A DNA stretch of 64,000 bases. It comes from Symsagittifera roscoffensis (Eukaryota > Xenacoelomorpha > Acoela > Convolutidae). This document shows positions 45,279 to 56,490 of the stretch, piece after piece; positions within the stretch are counted from its first letter, which is position 1, and the number at the start of each line of letters is the position of its first letter. The DNA is taken from positions 54,022,684-54,086,683 of the forward strand of contig NC_087064.1 of the NCBI RefSeq assembly GCF_963678635.1. Direction: 5' to 3'. Made by a program: the position numbers and the translations under genes. The notes under the pieces are model-generated. The model ran no database searches, was not told where the DNA came from, and saw only the letters and a program-made list of their open reading frames with translations.

Positions 45279-48200
45279 TCATTCCATTGCTTCTCCATCC
45301 TGATCTTCAGTTTCACTGTCTTCTAGAACTTTTTCCAACATGTCCATGGAGTTGCGGGCTGTCCCCCAACTCTCCTGTTCTAACAGCCTCGGTTTGCAAC
45401 AAGGTAGCAAGTCCACGTTCACCTTTTGCTCCCGGTTCCTGCAAAGGCTGTTGTGAAGACACAGGCTCACATTCCGTTCTAGGTCAGCTCGTAAGACCTC
45501 TCTCTTTTCAGTTTCAGTCACACAAGGTGCTCCATCTACTCGCTTCACCGCCGTGGTGACAGCGTTTCTGTGCGTTAAGAATGCTCTTTTTTAGGCTCCT
45601 GGTCCTATATCTAGCTGGAAAGATTGATAGGCTTCCGTGTTCCTAGACATATGACGCTTCGCGCGTTCTTACATCCATGATGTCATCACTGCACGGAACC
45701 AAGGCATCAATATTTGCCTTGACCATATTCTTTCAATGGCTTTGGGTATTCTCAGAATCTTGCAGGTGGTTCTGAAAAGATCTAGGTTGCGGTTCATCTT
45801 CACGTTGCTTAGCTGCTCAGGTGTCGGCACGGCCGTCTCCTGCTCACTTGTTCCCGCGTTGGCTTCTAATCATCTCACCGCCAGAATGGCACTAACCACC
45901 ACGATTGACACTTGTTGATTTGTTGATTTTGATCGGGCAACCCCGTGGAATACAACTCCTCCACGTCCCACACTAATACCAGATTCCCGCGTTTGGGGTA
46001 CCACAACGTCTGCGCCAGGCAGTGACAAGGATACTCCCCATGGGTCATTAGTATGTTCCTTCGGGTCCGATACCCTGAGGCTCCCAGCAACGGTTCCACT
46101 CCATCATTATTCTATGCACATCGTCCTTTTCTTCTTTGGTGGGGAATTCAGTGGGTAACGCTCCACTCGCTTTCTGCTTCTGGAATTCACTCACATTACC
46201 CTCGTTCAATCTCATGAACTCTTCACCTACTACGTCTTGCAACTCGCCTTCAGATCTCTTCGGGACGGCCCGAATGATCTTCGCCAATAAATCATACGAC
46301 CTTTCCGACATTCTGGCCAACCTTACGCACTTTGGCCCAGAGAAGAGTTGGTCGACCAACACCTGCTGTGTCCTTGCGTCCATCACCACCATGTGCGTAG
46401 GATACCTACTATTGCAATCTGGTGCAGAACTCGAAACCACGACATATTTCGAGCCAGTAGGTCTATGATAGGCCTCACTAACCTTCAAAGTCATTTCATT
46501 TTCCAGAGCTTCTCGCCAGCCTCCAATCTTTTGCTCTGTCTGCAGTGCTCCAGGGATTACTTCCACACTGAGGGACGTCACTAGCCCATGGGCACGCTCT
46601 AGGTGCTCCAGTGATTCTATCGAGCTCGTCATGCTGCAAAATCCCAAGGCAGTGATCAAGTTTACTTCCGTCACTCCATGACAATCCGCGATCAACTCCA
46701 TTCCACTCTTATCTGACATGCTCAACCTCCCATACAGTTGTGCCAATTGGCGATGCTGCTCGCTCAACGTAATCAAGCAATGTTCCGATTTGCACACATG
46801 TCCGTCCATTCCATTATTGTGAGGTAGACAGATGCCCTGTCTCAGCCAGTCACTCGATGGACTTCCTTCGGATGGTTCCGTGGATGGGTTGTTCTTCTGC
46901 TTCGTTACTCTCATGGCCAGTTCATGCAAACTCGCGTCATCATTCAAGTCCAACGTAATATCTGCCGTCATATCCCAGATTAAACCGGCGTTTGGATGTG
47001 GACACCAAGAAGGCTTCATTAGTTCCCACATAGTAACTAAGCTGATTTTCAAGGGCCTGTCCCAATAACCACAATCAAAACTCACTTGCCCCTTCAGCTC
47101 GGGAACCGAGGGTTCGACCACTCGTTCTTCCAAAACAATTCCCAGCTTGGGTTGTTCCACCATCAGCATGCCAGTTTCCTTGACTCGCTCTACCCAGAAA
47201 TCAAGTACTATAACTTGCTCATAGTCGAAGTACGCTTCCCTGGCTTCCTCATTCACGAAGGGATTATATGTCATCCCCGGTATGCCAGACACATATTGGA
47301 ACGACTTCAACTTCCCTAATGTTGCATAGTATTTCTGTCCCCTGACTGCTTCAATTAATTCCCGGCTCACTTTCAACTCTTTGTTGGAATAATTTCTCAC
47401 TTCTTCCAACCTGCGGTAGCTCTCCATATCGTTCGACTCCTTGTTTGTTTGGTATGGCCAGCGGCATGTCCTGATATAGCTCCAGGAGTTCCCTCAGGAA
47501 GTTTCGCTCACCATCAACTCCCCCTTACCGAATGGTTTTTATGCATTCGCCCAATACAGGAGTGGGGATACGATCCACCACGAACCTTACGAAGCAAAGG
47601 GCATCCTTACGCTTAGCCCAGGCTATCGCAGAATCGTCTCTAGAAATCAACATTTGCAGGGCTTCCATCAATTCCCGTTCCTGTTCCTTTGATTTCGAGT
47701 GGTTGTTGGCTTCATATTCCGCCTTCTTAATTCCCATCAAACACCAGGCCAATCGTACCTGCAAGTCAGTTCTGTTTTATGGATAAGCTAGGTATGCCGC
47801 CACTGTCGCCGGCGCATGCATCGTCTCGTCAAAGTATCTTTGAAGGGCCGCCCTCCAAGAGATCTCTAGCAAATTTTCCAGCCCGATTTCGTTTGCCTCC
47901 GAGGACATCACCGTGCCGTATTCTTTCCTGTTCAAGTTAGAGTTCTCCGTCAGCTATTTCAGATACTCCTGCATGGCTTGCTTCTCGTTCCAAGCCATCA
48001 GGTGCCCTCTCGCGGAACTCCTCGCCTTCAGCATCTCCACATAATCCCCTGCCGGATCCATCACGTGGACTGAGTCTGGCACAGTGATTCGAATATACAC
48101 GACCACGTCAAGTTCTTCCTCCAGCTTCATCCGGGCCATGTTGGTTCGCGAGGGCTTGTAATCATCAAGTCTTCCAGATCCACACTGACTGATGACCTCC

Positions 48201-48403
48201 ATTTCCAGCTTAGTATCCGCCAGAGTCCGTGCATTTTTCCTTGACCTCGTGGCCGTTGTGGTCAAACCTGCCAATAGCATAGGGGGTATCAGGATCTCTT
48301 TTTCTCCCCTGGCCAGCATCGCACCATCTCCTTGCCCACTTTCGCCTGAACGAGCTACTCCTGCCAAGGAGGCCACCACTGTGCTGGCTTTTGACTTCAC
48401 CAT
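45279..48403 (-). pseudogene. Element 3 ORF2: large accessory protein of unknown function, broken
   Basis: It starts at ATG 48403 (MVKSKASTVVASLAGVARSG) and is readable for about 1,000 codons to 45279, the end of the coding region next to the polypurine tract. In-frame stops occur at 47954 (TAG), about 47778 (TAA) and 47525 (TAA), a frameshift at about 47430, and another near 46070. The longest intact piece, 47427-46048 (459 codons), is hydrophilic with Cys/His and Trp-rich stretches such as FDCGYWDRP and PSWCPHPNAGLIWDM. I see no signal peptide, no membrane segment and no fusion-protein motif, so despite its env position it does not look like an envelope. I recognise no family. Confidence 0.6.
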
Positions 48404-48866
48404 TTTCTATCGTGTTGATTTTCTAGGTCGATTTCCTTCTGATTTGTTGGGTTCAATAAACAAGATTTGATCAATCAAGATCTAAAAAGCAAGTCACGAC
48501 TTAAAACCATCATTTCATGCCGTCCTATTTTCAGGATAAAACATCATTCACGTCTTCTTTTCTTTAAAACGATCCGTTGATATTCTTCTTCGTTGCTGAT
48601 TTAAAACTTAACACCAAGGTGGATCGTCCACCTTCAACCTTATCGAGGTAACACAAATGAGCGCTGTCACCTTCACTACCTGGAGTGCTCCAGGTCTTTT
48701 ATGACATAGACATCACATAACACATAACCTAACAATAACATTACACATAAACATCATATATCTACATTATTACATAAACAGATAATCCCTAGCAGCTTAC
48801 CTAAAACTTAATCCTGATCCCTGTAAAGTGAACTTAATAAAAACCACTTAAGGCCGAAGGCAACTC
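48404..48866. other. Element 3 spacer between macro domain and ORF2
   Basis: AT-rich, without a conserved frame. Contains the perfect palindrome ACCTGGAGTGCTCCAGGT at 48678-48695. It would hold the 3' end of pol and the 5' region of an ORF2 message. Confidence 0.4.
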
Positions 48867-49400
48867 CTAGCATATGCTCAGATAGCACTTTTTATGTAAA
48901 TAAACCTCTATGTCAGTTTCTGAAAATATCACGTGTACAAGTGCATACAACTCTCTCGGATGTACCTTTCCCATATTGGGATCATAGACTGGTAACGAGA
49001 GAGAGGTCACTCCTCTCTCAACCAGGAAATCCCTAAGTAGAGTCAAGGCCAATACCAAGCTCTCTGGATCCACGTGTTGTCTATCAGTGGCCTTAGTAAC
49101 CAGGAAACACAAATATTTCCCTGGTATCTGTGATGCAACAGGGGGCAGCGCTATCATTCCTCCCACACCAGGCCTCTGTTTCCATAAAAACTCGATATTC
49201 TTATACTCTTTTTTAAAGTCAGCCGCTAGTGCTGTTCTGAAGCTTACGTCCGCGGTTATCGCTATAGCGATTATGACGATATTGTTTGAATAATGGTTCG
49301 GTAGGTCGAAATAAGATACAAAAAGCCGTCCGAAAGGTGGTTTTTTAGCATTCTCGCCTTCCGTTTCCAGTTCTCCGGTTTCTCTTGCCAATTTTAATTT
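48867..49400 (-). CDS. Element 3 pol C-terminus: TARG1/OARD1-like macro domain
   Basis: A 174-codon frame from a TTG at 49391, so not a natural start. It lies one frame off from the preceding pol frame, which ends at 49394 in an A-rich run; a single slip there would make it the last domain of Pol. The order of motifs fits a macro domain: FRTALAADFKKEY (51-63), GVGGMIALPP (75-84, the glycine loop), YLCFLVTK (93-100), a helix 112-126, VTSLSLPVYDPNMGKVHP (128-145) and VIFSETDIEVYLHKK (154-168). The spacing, LxTK and final FxxTDIxxxxY most resemble the TARG1 (OARD1) type, which binds ADP-ribose and reverses ADP-ribosylation in animals. The catalytic Lys of that family appears kept (K100), but the GCGLD-type loop carrying its Asp is replaced by YDPNMG. 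Activity is therefore uncertain. Confidence 0.6.
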   Translation of the reverse strand, partial: KLKLARETGELETEGENAKKPPFGRLFVSYFDLPNHYSNNIVIIAIAITADVSFRTALAADFKKEYKNIEFLWKQRPGVGGMIALPPVASQIPGKYLCFLVTKATDRQHVDPESLVLALTLLRDFLVERGVTSLSLPVYDPNMGKVHPRELYALVHVIFSETDIEVYLHKKCYLSIC

Positions 49401-50290
49401 TTAATGATCAGGTTTTTGGTGTTGGTGAGTCCTACCCCCACTCCCCGGACAAAAACATCCATCGACGTTCCAAAGTCGAGCATATCGAGGTTGGATTGCG
49501 GAACGCGCAGAGGGCCATCTGGAGCGACCCAGTTGGACTCGGTATTGACATTGCTGACGTATTTGATGCCGTCTTCATCGACATCTTGAATCATCAAGAT
49601 TGTCTCTTTAGGATCCGCTGGCAGATCGTGGAGCCATTCGAGCACTCGCAAGTTCGTTAATTCTTGTTCATGAGTCTGCTCCACCTCTGGTTCGAACTCT
49701 ACTTCTGGTTCGGAGCGATCGTCGATCCAATCTTGATCCATGTCATTTGCCAAGTCGAATTCTCTTGGCACCGCTACTTCATCCAGTCCCACCAGCGACT
49801 CCATCATATTGCTTAGAACCATCCTGTCTATAACCAAACCTTCGCCATACAGTTTGTACTTCTTCTTGTTCTTTCCTTTCTTACTCTGGCGTGTCTCCAT
49901 GGTGAGAGGAAAGTCAGGTTGTATTCCTTTGTCAATTTCAGTCTGTTCTGGGCAGTCCCAGTCCTCTTCGGCATAAGGTAGAGTTTCGTCGTCCACCTCT
50001 ACTCGCTCGGTCAACTCTAGGTCTAATGGTAGATCGCAATCATCCACCACCTCATTCCCATCGTTTTGTCGCGAGTACCCCTTTCATTTACCTCACAAGC
50101 AGGATCCACTATCAAATAGTCTCCCTCTTGCATGTCCGCTGGGATGCACCAGTCCTCTGATGAGGCATTGTGCGATTTGATGTTTTCGTAATGAGCTGCT
50201 CTTCCTGTGCTCAGTCGATAAAACCGACCTCCTTGGTGCACTTCTGTTATTTGAAATGGGCCACGCCATTTTTATAATAATTTTTTGGTT
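49394..50290 (-). pseudogene. Element 3 pol: post-integrase acidic region
   Basis: The frames 50241-50023 and 50050-49394 overlap with a shift near 50050. The first begins HQGGRFYRLSTGRAAHYENIK, following a KWRGPFQITEV-like stretch (50230-50275), the usual GPF/Y module at the end of Ty3/gypsy integrases. After it comes an acidic region of about 250 residues with no recognised fold, which leads into the macro domain. One exact ACTCCCCGGACA lies at 49440-49451. Confidence 0.65.
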
Positions 50291-50303
50291 CCTTTTGGTG
50301 GAA

Positions 50304-51281
50304 CTACTTCCTGGAATACCCAGACGTAATCGCCAACTGAGTAGGCTTTTGCATCGGCAGTCCTTTTATCAAACCTCCTTTTTGTACAATTTGCGCCTGT
50401 TGCTCGTTCCTCCTGCATAAGTCAATGAGGTCCTGCTGTCTTCTAATGACATCACGCACGTACGTTTGCTGTGCTGTTCTCTTCCCTTCATATTCAGGGT
50501 AGAAAAATGTCAACGGAAGCGCTTTTTCGTGACCCGTTAGCATCATATGCGGACTTATTCCCGTGGTGGAATGCTCGTTACTGTTGTACGCACCCATCAC
50601 TTGCGGCAAGTGTCTGTCCCAGTCATCCATGTAGCGTGAGCAATAGACTCTCAACATGAATACCAGCGTGCGATTTTGCCTCTCGACTAGGCCATTCGTT
50701 TGCGGGTGATAAGTGGTCGAGTGGGCCTGTGCTACCTGCGACCTTTTCATTAACTCCTTCGTGAGATCACCCACGAATGCTTTGCCATTGTCCAATTGGA
50801 ATGTGATGGGGCATCCGTGCCTCGCTATCCACAAATTTATCAAGTGATCGCATGTTTCTTCCGCTGATGCTGTCATGCAGGGTGCTGCCTCTGCATATTT
50901 CGTGAAATTATCGATCATTACCAGCACCTGATTGTAGCCCGTAGCTGTCATGCATATCTTCTGGTGATCAATCTGCACTAATTCATTAAATCCAGAAACG
51001 ATTCGAAACTAAGATTCCCCCTGCAGTCAATAGAGTCATCGGGATTTAACTAGTTCATTAAATCCCGATGACTCTATTGACTGCAGGGGGAATCTTAGTT
51101 TCCTCGGGTCTTTCGCCTGTTGACACGACAAACATGCAGAGATCAACTTTTCACAAGCCTTCTTCAAACCAGGCCATTCGAATCGTTTCTGTATCCTGTT
51201 GTACACTTTGTCCACGCCTTGATGGCCCATCTGGTCATGTGAACGAAAGAGCAATTCGGTCTGGTATAACTGTGGTAACAC
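50304..51281 (-). pseudogene. Element 3 pol: integrase interrupted by a fold-back duplication
   Basis: The frame 51281-51036 carries the zinc-binding domain (HDQMGHQGVDKVYNRIQ and CLSCQQAK, an H2C2 finger). The frame 50978-50304 carries the core: QIDHQKI (first Asp), ITFQLDNGKAF (second Asp), NGLVERQNRT (Glu), so the DDE triad is complete. Between them 51006-51101 is an inverted duplication, flanked by two partial repeats of the codons for SGFNELV. Without it the two frames would join as SGFNELVQIDHQ. A frameshift or stop also falls near 50304. Confidence 0.8.
51006..51101. repeat. Perfect 43-bp inverted repeat inside integrase
   Basis: The arms 51006-51048 and 51059-51101 are exact reverse complements around a 10-base centre (ACTAGTTCAT). 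The arm sequence on the minus side is normal integrase coding sequence; the other arm is its inverted copy. Confidence 0.95.
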
Positions 51282-51284
51282 TAT

Positions 51285-53148
51285 CGAATTGTACTTGTAA
51301 AGGACCTTGTCCTCCTATTTACGTTTACAGGCTACGATTCCGTCTTTGTTCAGGCACAAAAAAAAATCTTTTCTTTTTAGGTAGAACTGCTTCAAGATCT
51401 TATAGTTGTCTTCTTCCAAATCTCCTTTGTCAGGTGCTCCAGTCTCGATCCATCTTTTCAGACTTCTCGTCATTCTGTCATTTCTTTGAGCCCTTAGGAG
51501 GTCCGATAGCCCGTATCTGGCTTTCAGATACGTCTTTATCACGTTTAATTGTCCGCTCATTATCTCCGGAGCATGAGCATCGTCCATCAACTTGACCCAC
51601 CATATCTGCACAGATGGCTCCAGATTGGTACGGACGTTCGTACCATGTGGCAGTAATCTGGTTGGGCGTTTCGAAACTGCTATCAGCTCGAGCTCATCGG
51701 CGGCATTATCCCTCACAGTGCCCTCTTGAGCCGAATGATTATACACCATCATGTTCCAATCTGCCTGTGATGTTTCTCGACTCCCCGGACAAAACTCTGT
51801 CCCTTGGTCGCTTTGAATCCGACTCCCCGGACAACATTCTATCCCTTGGTTGTCTCATCAACTTCTCCACGGACAAGTCGTCCTGCACGGGCCCGAAGGT
51901 GCCTGACTCCCCGGACATTGTCTTGTCCTCGGAAGAACAATCTGACCTCGGCTCGTACTCTTCTTTTGCATCCGTGAAATGTACTTTTCTCGAGAAGCTG
52001 CATTTCGACTTGACCCTGACCCCTGACTTCTTCAGTGACTTGGACCGGGGTCGATTTCCCACGTTCTATGAACGAAGTCCTCAACAAGACATCCTTCGGC
52101 ATTGAGGTCACCAGCTGGTTCATATCGACCGGCAATCCCGTTCCACATTGCGACCGCGAATGATCACTGGCCTCTTCTCCGTTTTCTCAGTGACGGTCAA
52201 TCGCTGCATGGTTTCCATCCATTCACGATCATGCCTATCGACCTCCCTATCTAGCAATCACGGAGCTTCCCCATGAGGTCCGGCGCCACGTTCACCGTCC
52301 TATTTAACAGGGCTATGCTGTTGATACCTAGCCTGGTAAGCTCCTGCTGCACCAGGTTGAATCGGACTAGCAGATCCAATGGGACAGGATCACTCCTGGC
52401 CAATACCTTTATTTCAGCGGCTGTCTCCACCGGAGGTTCAGGGTGTCCTGGTATGGGGTGCCCTGACTTGTCCAGCCACCTGGTGAGTGGTAGTTTATCG
52501 TAGGTTTCCTTATCTAGAAATGAAAATCCGTCCTCGATCTCTGCCTGATTGGCCTGCTTCTCTTCTAAGCGCTCATAGAATTCTGTCTTCTTACTGAGGC
52601 TATCAGCATTCTGGTGCTTATCATGGGTACAGTGCTCTATGATCATGTGGTATCCATCCAGGCGCACGATCCAACGACCAATATAACTTTGGTCCATCGA
52701 ATAGGTTTTAAGCCAGGCTAGGGCACGATTATCCACATGCAACTCAAAAGGACGCACTCCCAAAGTAGGCCCTGTAATTTTCCACGAAAGTGATTACCGC
52801 GAATATCTCCGCTTTTGGTGCGCCTTACTTCATCTCAGTATCGCCCAGGACCTTACTTCCGTAGGCTATCGGACGGAGAACCATTCTCCCGTTCCACTCT
52901 TGCTCCTGCTGGAGAATGCCTGATATCGCAACTACCGAGGCATCCGTGTCTAACACGAACATCCCATTCTCTGTTGGCATGCCGAGGACCGGTGCCTCGC
53001 AAAGTTCACGTTTAATGTTATCAAATGAAACTTGTGCCTCATCAGTCCAAGTGAGTTTTTTGCCTTTATTTTTCATCAACTGTTGCATGGGGTATATCTT
53101 GTCGGCGTATCCCTTGACGAAATCCCGATAATAGTTAGCAAACCCCAA
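51285..53148 (-). pseudogene. Element 3 pol: RNase H and RNase H-integrase linker
   Basis: The frame 53148-52825 continues RT (GFANYYRDFVKGYADKIYPM) into RNase H (MFVLDTDASVVAISGILQQE). The frame 52763-52251 holds the RNase H end (FELHVDNRALAWLKTY, HNADSLS-like HQNADSLSKK). Frames 52135-51739 and 51752-51315 form an unusually long linker of about 300 residues before the integrase, containing a short internal repeat (PRDRMLSGES / PRDRVLSGES) and an IETGAPDKGDLEEDNYKILKQ stretch near the finger. The frames are separated by shifts, the first a T-homopolymer length change at about 53147-53153. Confidence 0.75.
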
Positions 53149-55387
53149 AAAAGCTCATCAGTTGTGTATCTGTCTTGGGTGCCTTCCAGGTCAAAGCCGT
53201 TTGGACCGCTTCGGGATCTGGTCTCACTCCATGCTTATACACCAGGCGGCCTAGATACTTCATGGAGTCTCTGAGGATTTCACACTTCGAGGGTTTACAC
53301 TTCAGTCCCGCCTGCTTCATGCAAGTAAACACCTCATCCAACCTCTCTATGTGATCCTCTAGGGTTGGCGTTGCGATCACAACATCATCGACGAAACACA
53401 TGATGAGATTCCCGTATTTCTTTGTCACACTCGTGAGTGCCTGGGCCATCAGTCGCTGGAATGGGGCCGTCACGTTGCACAATCCAAACGGCATCCTCTT
53501 CCACTGGAACAATCCCAGCTCGCACGCGAAACCCGTCTTTTCACGATCTTGCTTTCGGAGTGGCACTTGCCAGAACGCCGAGTCCAAATCTAACGTCGTG
53601 AAGAACTTCGCGTCCCCCAGCTTGGATAGGCTCTCATCGATGCGGAGAATCGGGTATGCGTCCTTTATAGTCACTGCGTTCAGATAACGGAAATCACAAC
53701 AAAACCTGAGATGCGCCCCTTTCTTTTTAGCCATGACCACGCCACAAGCCCACGGGGACTTCGACGGCTCGATCGTGTCGTACTTCAGTAATATCTCGAT
53801 CTCCTTCCTGCACGCTTCCGACTTATGAGGAGTCATTCTCCTCGCCCCTTCCCTATGAGGTACCGAGCCCTCTTCTATCTCAATTTCGTGTTCTACAAAA
53901 TTACAGCAACCTATGTCGACCTTATGTTTCGAAAAAACGTCTGCGCTCCGACTTAGCACCGCCCTGAGCGAATCTATTTCCTTGTCTGAAATTTTACCGT
54001 TTAAATGTTCTATCTCAGGTAAGACCGGTTTATTCGCTGCTAACTCTGTTTCTGTCGGTCTCTCGGGAAAATTCGAACAACTAGACAACCCATCATCTGT
54101 TTCCAGTTTCATTGAAAACAATTTCCTAGAAGATTTCAATTCATTTACTCTCTTCAGTATACATTCTTGGTTCGCATGCAAGGGACATTTAGTTGCATCA
54201 AACTTCTTCAAGTTCTCCACACTCCGAAACTCTGTGTTCAGAGGCAATGCGTAGCCAAGTGTCTTTACCTTCTGTTTTGTCACTGTTGTTGCTTCTGTGT
54301 TCAACAACACACTCACACACAGTCCGCTCTGAGTGAGTGAGAAACTTCTTCCTAAAATAGCCGAGCTATTACTGTTTGGATTTGGTATCAGACACACCTG
54401 TCTGAGTTCATTTAGATTCCTCATCCTAAACGTCGCTACCACGGCTTGGTTTGGTTTCAATCTCACTTTTCGATCCAGAAAAATCGGCACTTTAGGCTGG
54501 TTAATTAAGATCTTATTAAGAGGTTTTTTTTCATACTTCCACTCCGGATCTTTGATCCTGATCAACCCGTCAATGAGGTCGATCGTGACATCAAAGTTGC
54601 GTACGAAATCCCTTCCCAGGATGAATTGATCGGATTCGTCCAAATTTTCCACCACCAGGAAGCTCATCCAAAGATGTCTTCCCCCAAGCTGCAGTGATAT
54701 GATCGGGGTCCGTCCTGTCACATAGATTGCTCCCTGATTGGCAGCTGCCAGTCTGATGTTTGTCGGTATCAGATCCGACCTGTCAAAGCCCATGTCAGTC
54801 CAGGTTTTGACCGGCATGACACTGACCACTGCACCCGTGTCTAACAGTCCTTTCACTGAAAGTTGTCTGCCCTGCACATCTAGCACATGCGCTACCAGAT
54901 CGGCTTCGCAACCTATGTGGACCGCATCCTGTTCAAGCATGGCAGTGTGTCGGATTCGTCGTACCTTCAGCTCCTCTTGGCCAATGTATATCCGGCCTAC
55001 CTGATCACTCGCATCAGTTACGTGAGCTTTTGTGTAGATATTGATGCCGTCCACATTCATCAGAATCGGATATGGGCCATGGACCTCGATGTAATGTCCA
55101 TCCACTGTCATCAGCCTCGGACCTCCTAACGGGAGCAGCGCTCGCACTGCCCTGGAGTCCAGCTTGGGATCCTTCTCCCTCAGGTAGTCTGCATAAATGT
55201 CCAGGTGGACCAGCGTAATCTCGGACGGTTCACTCAAGTTCTTGACCACCTGGTGTCCTGCGACTGAGATAATGGACATTATCTTCGTCCCTTCTTTCGT
55301 CATGCCGAAAATTCTACCCGATATGACATTTAGCTTTAGTCTCTGCTTTCTGGTTTCCTGTGTGTCCTCTTTCGTTATCTTACTCAA
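53135..55387 (-). CDS. Element 3 pol: aspartic protease and reverse transcriptase
   Basis: A 750-codon open frame, the best-preserved one in the window. Protease: VKGLLDTGAVVSVMP with D-T-G-A at residues 183-186, then IILGRD-like QFILGRDFVRNFDV (about 263-276). RT occupies about 520-740: PSKSPWACGVVMAKKKG, LRFCCDFRYLNAVT, FFTTLDLDSAFWQVPL, MPFGLCNVTAPFQRLM and MCFVDDVVIAT, the F-x-D-D catalytic box. Both metal-binding regions look intact. The frame ends in FFGVC* because of one extra T; with it corrected the reading would pass into GFANYYRDF. The start at 55387 is not necessarily natural, since gag and pol may be joined by frameshift or readthrough. Confidence 0.9.
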   Translation of the reverse strand: MSKITKEDTQETRKQRLKLNVISGRIFGMTKEGTKIMSIISVAGHQVVKNLSEPSEITLVHLDIYADYLREKDPKLDSRAVRALLPLGGPRLMTVDGHYIEVHGPYPILMNVDGINIYTKAHVTDASDQVGRIYIGQEELKVRRIRHTAMLEQDAVHIGCEADLVAHVLDVQGRQLSVKGLLDTGAVVSVMPVKTWTDMGFDRSDLIPTNIRLAAANQGAIYVTGRTPIISLQLGGRHLWMSFLVVENLDESDQFILGRDFVRNFDVTIDLIDGLIRIKDPEWKYEKKPLNKILINQPKVPIFLDRKVRLKPNQAVVATFRMRNLNELRQVCLIPNPNSNSSAILGRSFSLTQSGLCVSVLLNTEATTVTKQKVKTLGYALPLNTEFRSVENLKKFDATKCPLHANQECILKRVNELKSSRKLFSMKLETDDGLSSCSNFPERPTETELAANKPVLPEIEHLNGKISDKEIDSLRAVLSRSADVFSKHKVDIGCCNFVEHEIEIEEGSVPHREGARRMTPHKSEACRKEIEILLKYDTIEPSKSPWACGVVMAKKKGAHLRFCCDFRYLNAVTIKDAYPILRIDESLSKLGDAKFFTTLDLDSAFWQVPLRKQDREKTGFACELGLFQWKRMPFGLCNVTAPFQRLMAQALTSVTKKYGNLIMCFVDDVVIATPTLEDHIERLDEVFTCMKQAGLKCKPSKCEILRDSMKYLGRLVYKHGVRPDPEAVQTALTWKAPKTDTQLMSFFGVC

Positions 55388-56490
55388 AATGTCAAATTTC
55401 TCCTAAAGATCTGTGCTCTCCAGTTCCAACCTTACCCATTGCTCAACTTTTTTCGTGGCTAGCTCCTGTTGGACTTTCTGCAACGCTGTCCTTGCTGCCA
55501 AACCATAATCCACCTTGAGCGGGCCGGCCGATTCTGCCTCCAAGCTCGAGGCTACTTCTTCTTCAGGCATGTTCTTCACCTTCTCAGTTTCTTAGTCGTA
55601 AAAGTGCTCAGTGTTGTCTCTTTTCTTCGAGACTCAGCCTCGTTCATCAGACGTGCTCGACTGGCTTTGACGCCCGAAAGCGCCTCTTCATGGCGGGGAT
55701 GTTTCGCGTCCGCCACTGCATCTCAAAATTGAATGCAGTCCGACTTGAAGTGTCCCTCCAAATTACAGAAGAAGCAACTCGGTCCATACTTCATAATGAG
55801 CCCTCTAATGTACTCTTCGTGGTCCTCGTCGGTCGCATCAACGTCGTCGGGATATTGGCCTATCGCCTCCATGTTCTGTTTGTAAGCAGAACATGCGGAA
55901 ACATGGTGGTCCATCGAGCCACAATTCGCACAGGACCTCCTCTTATCCATGTCGTCGCGAGGTTTGTAATAACTGGAGTTCGCGCCAGTGTTTGTTCCAT
56001 TGTAGTTGCCATAATTGCTGTAACGGTTTTGCGCCCTCGGTTTTATGAGCAAGTACTCACGCAACTTCATACGCAAATCATCGGGCGTGGGCACCTGGTC
56101 AAGCGACAGGGTGAAGTGTGTGGCTAGCACTGTTTTTAACTCTTCACTCTTCACTCCATCCATGAACTTCGAGGCAATCGCTAATGTGCGCTCGGAAATT
56201 CTGTCATCGGGGTTACTTCTCCTCCTAAGTAATTCAAGGTCGTCCAAAAATTTGTCCATGGAATCGTCATCTCTTTGACGCCTCTTCTTGAACTTCACCA
56301 TAGCCTGATGCCCTTGTACTCCAGAGCCGAAACGATTCAGCAGGATGTCAAATATCTTTCGAGCACTGTCTCGTTCATTTGCCATTTTCGCCATTACACA
56401 GTTGAGGGCGGTACCCTCCAGGTTGCTTGTCAGTGCGCTGCATTCCTGTTTCTTTGAGAGATTTTCTTCTTCAAAGTGCAACTTCATCAC
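55388..56490 (-). pseudogene. Element 3 gag: capsid and nucleocapsid with two zinc knuckles
   Basis: The frame 56490-55723 (255 codons) has a retrotransposon-gag-type helical capsid (residues 1-150), then two exact CCHC knuckles: C187-C190-H195-C200 and C239-C242-H247-C252. A Gly/Asn/Tyr-rich linker precedes the first. The frame stops at TGA after DCIQF. Readable but broken gag tail (DAVADAKHPRHEEALSGVK) follows to about 55400. Confidence 0.85.

Noticed and set aside
45279-48403. Envelope glycoprotein for Element 3
   Set aside because: Right position, but no signal peptide, no membrane segment and no glycoprotein-like Cys pattern.
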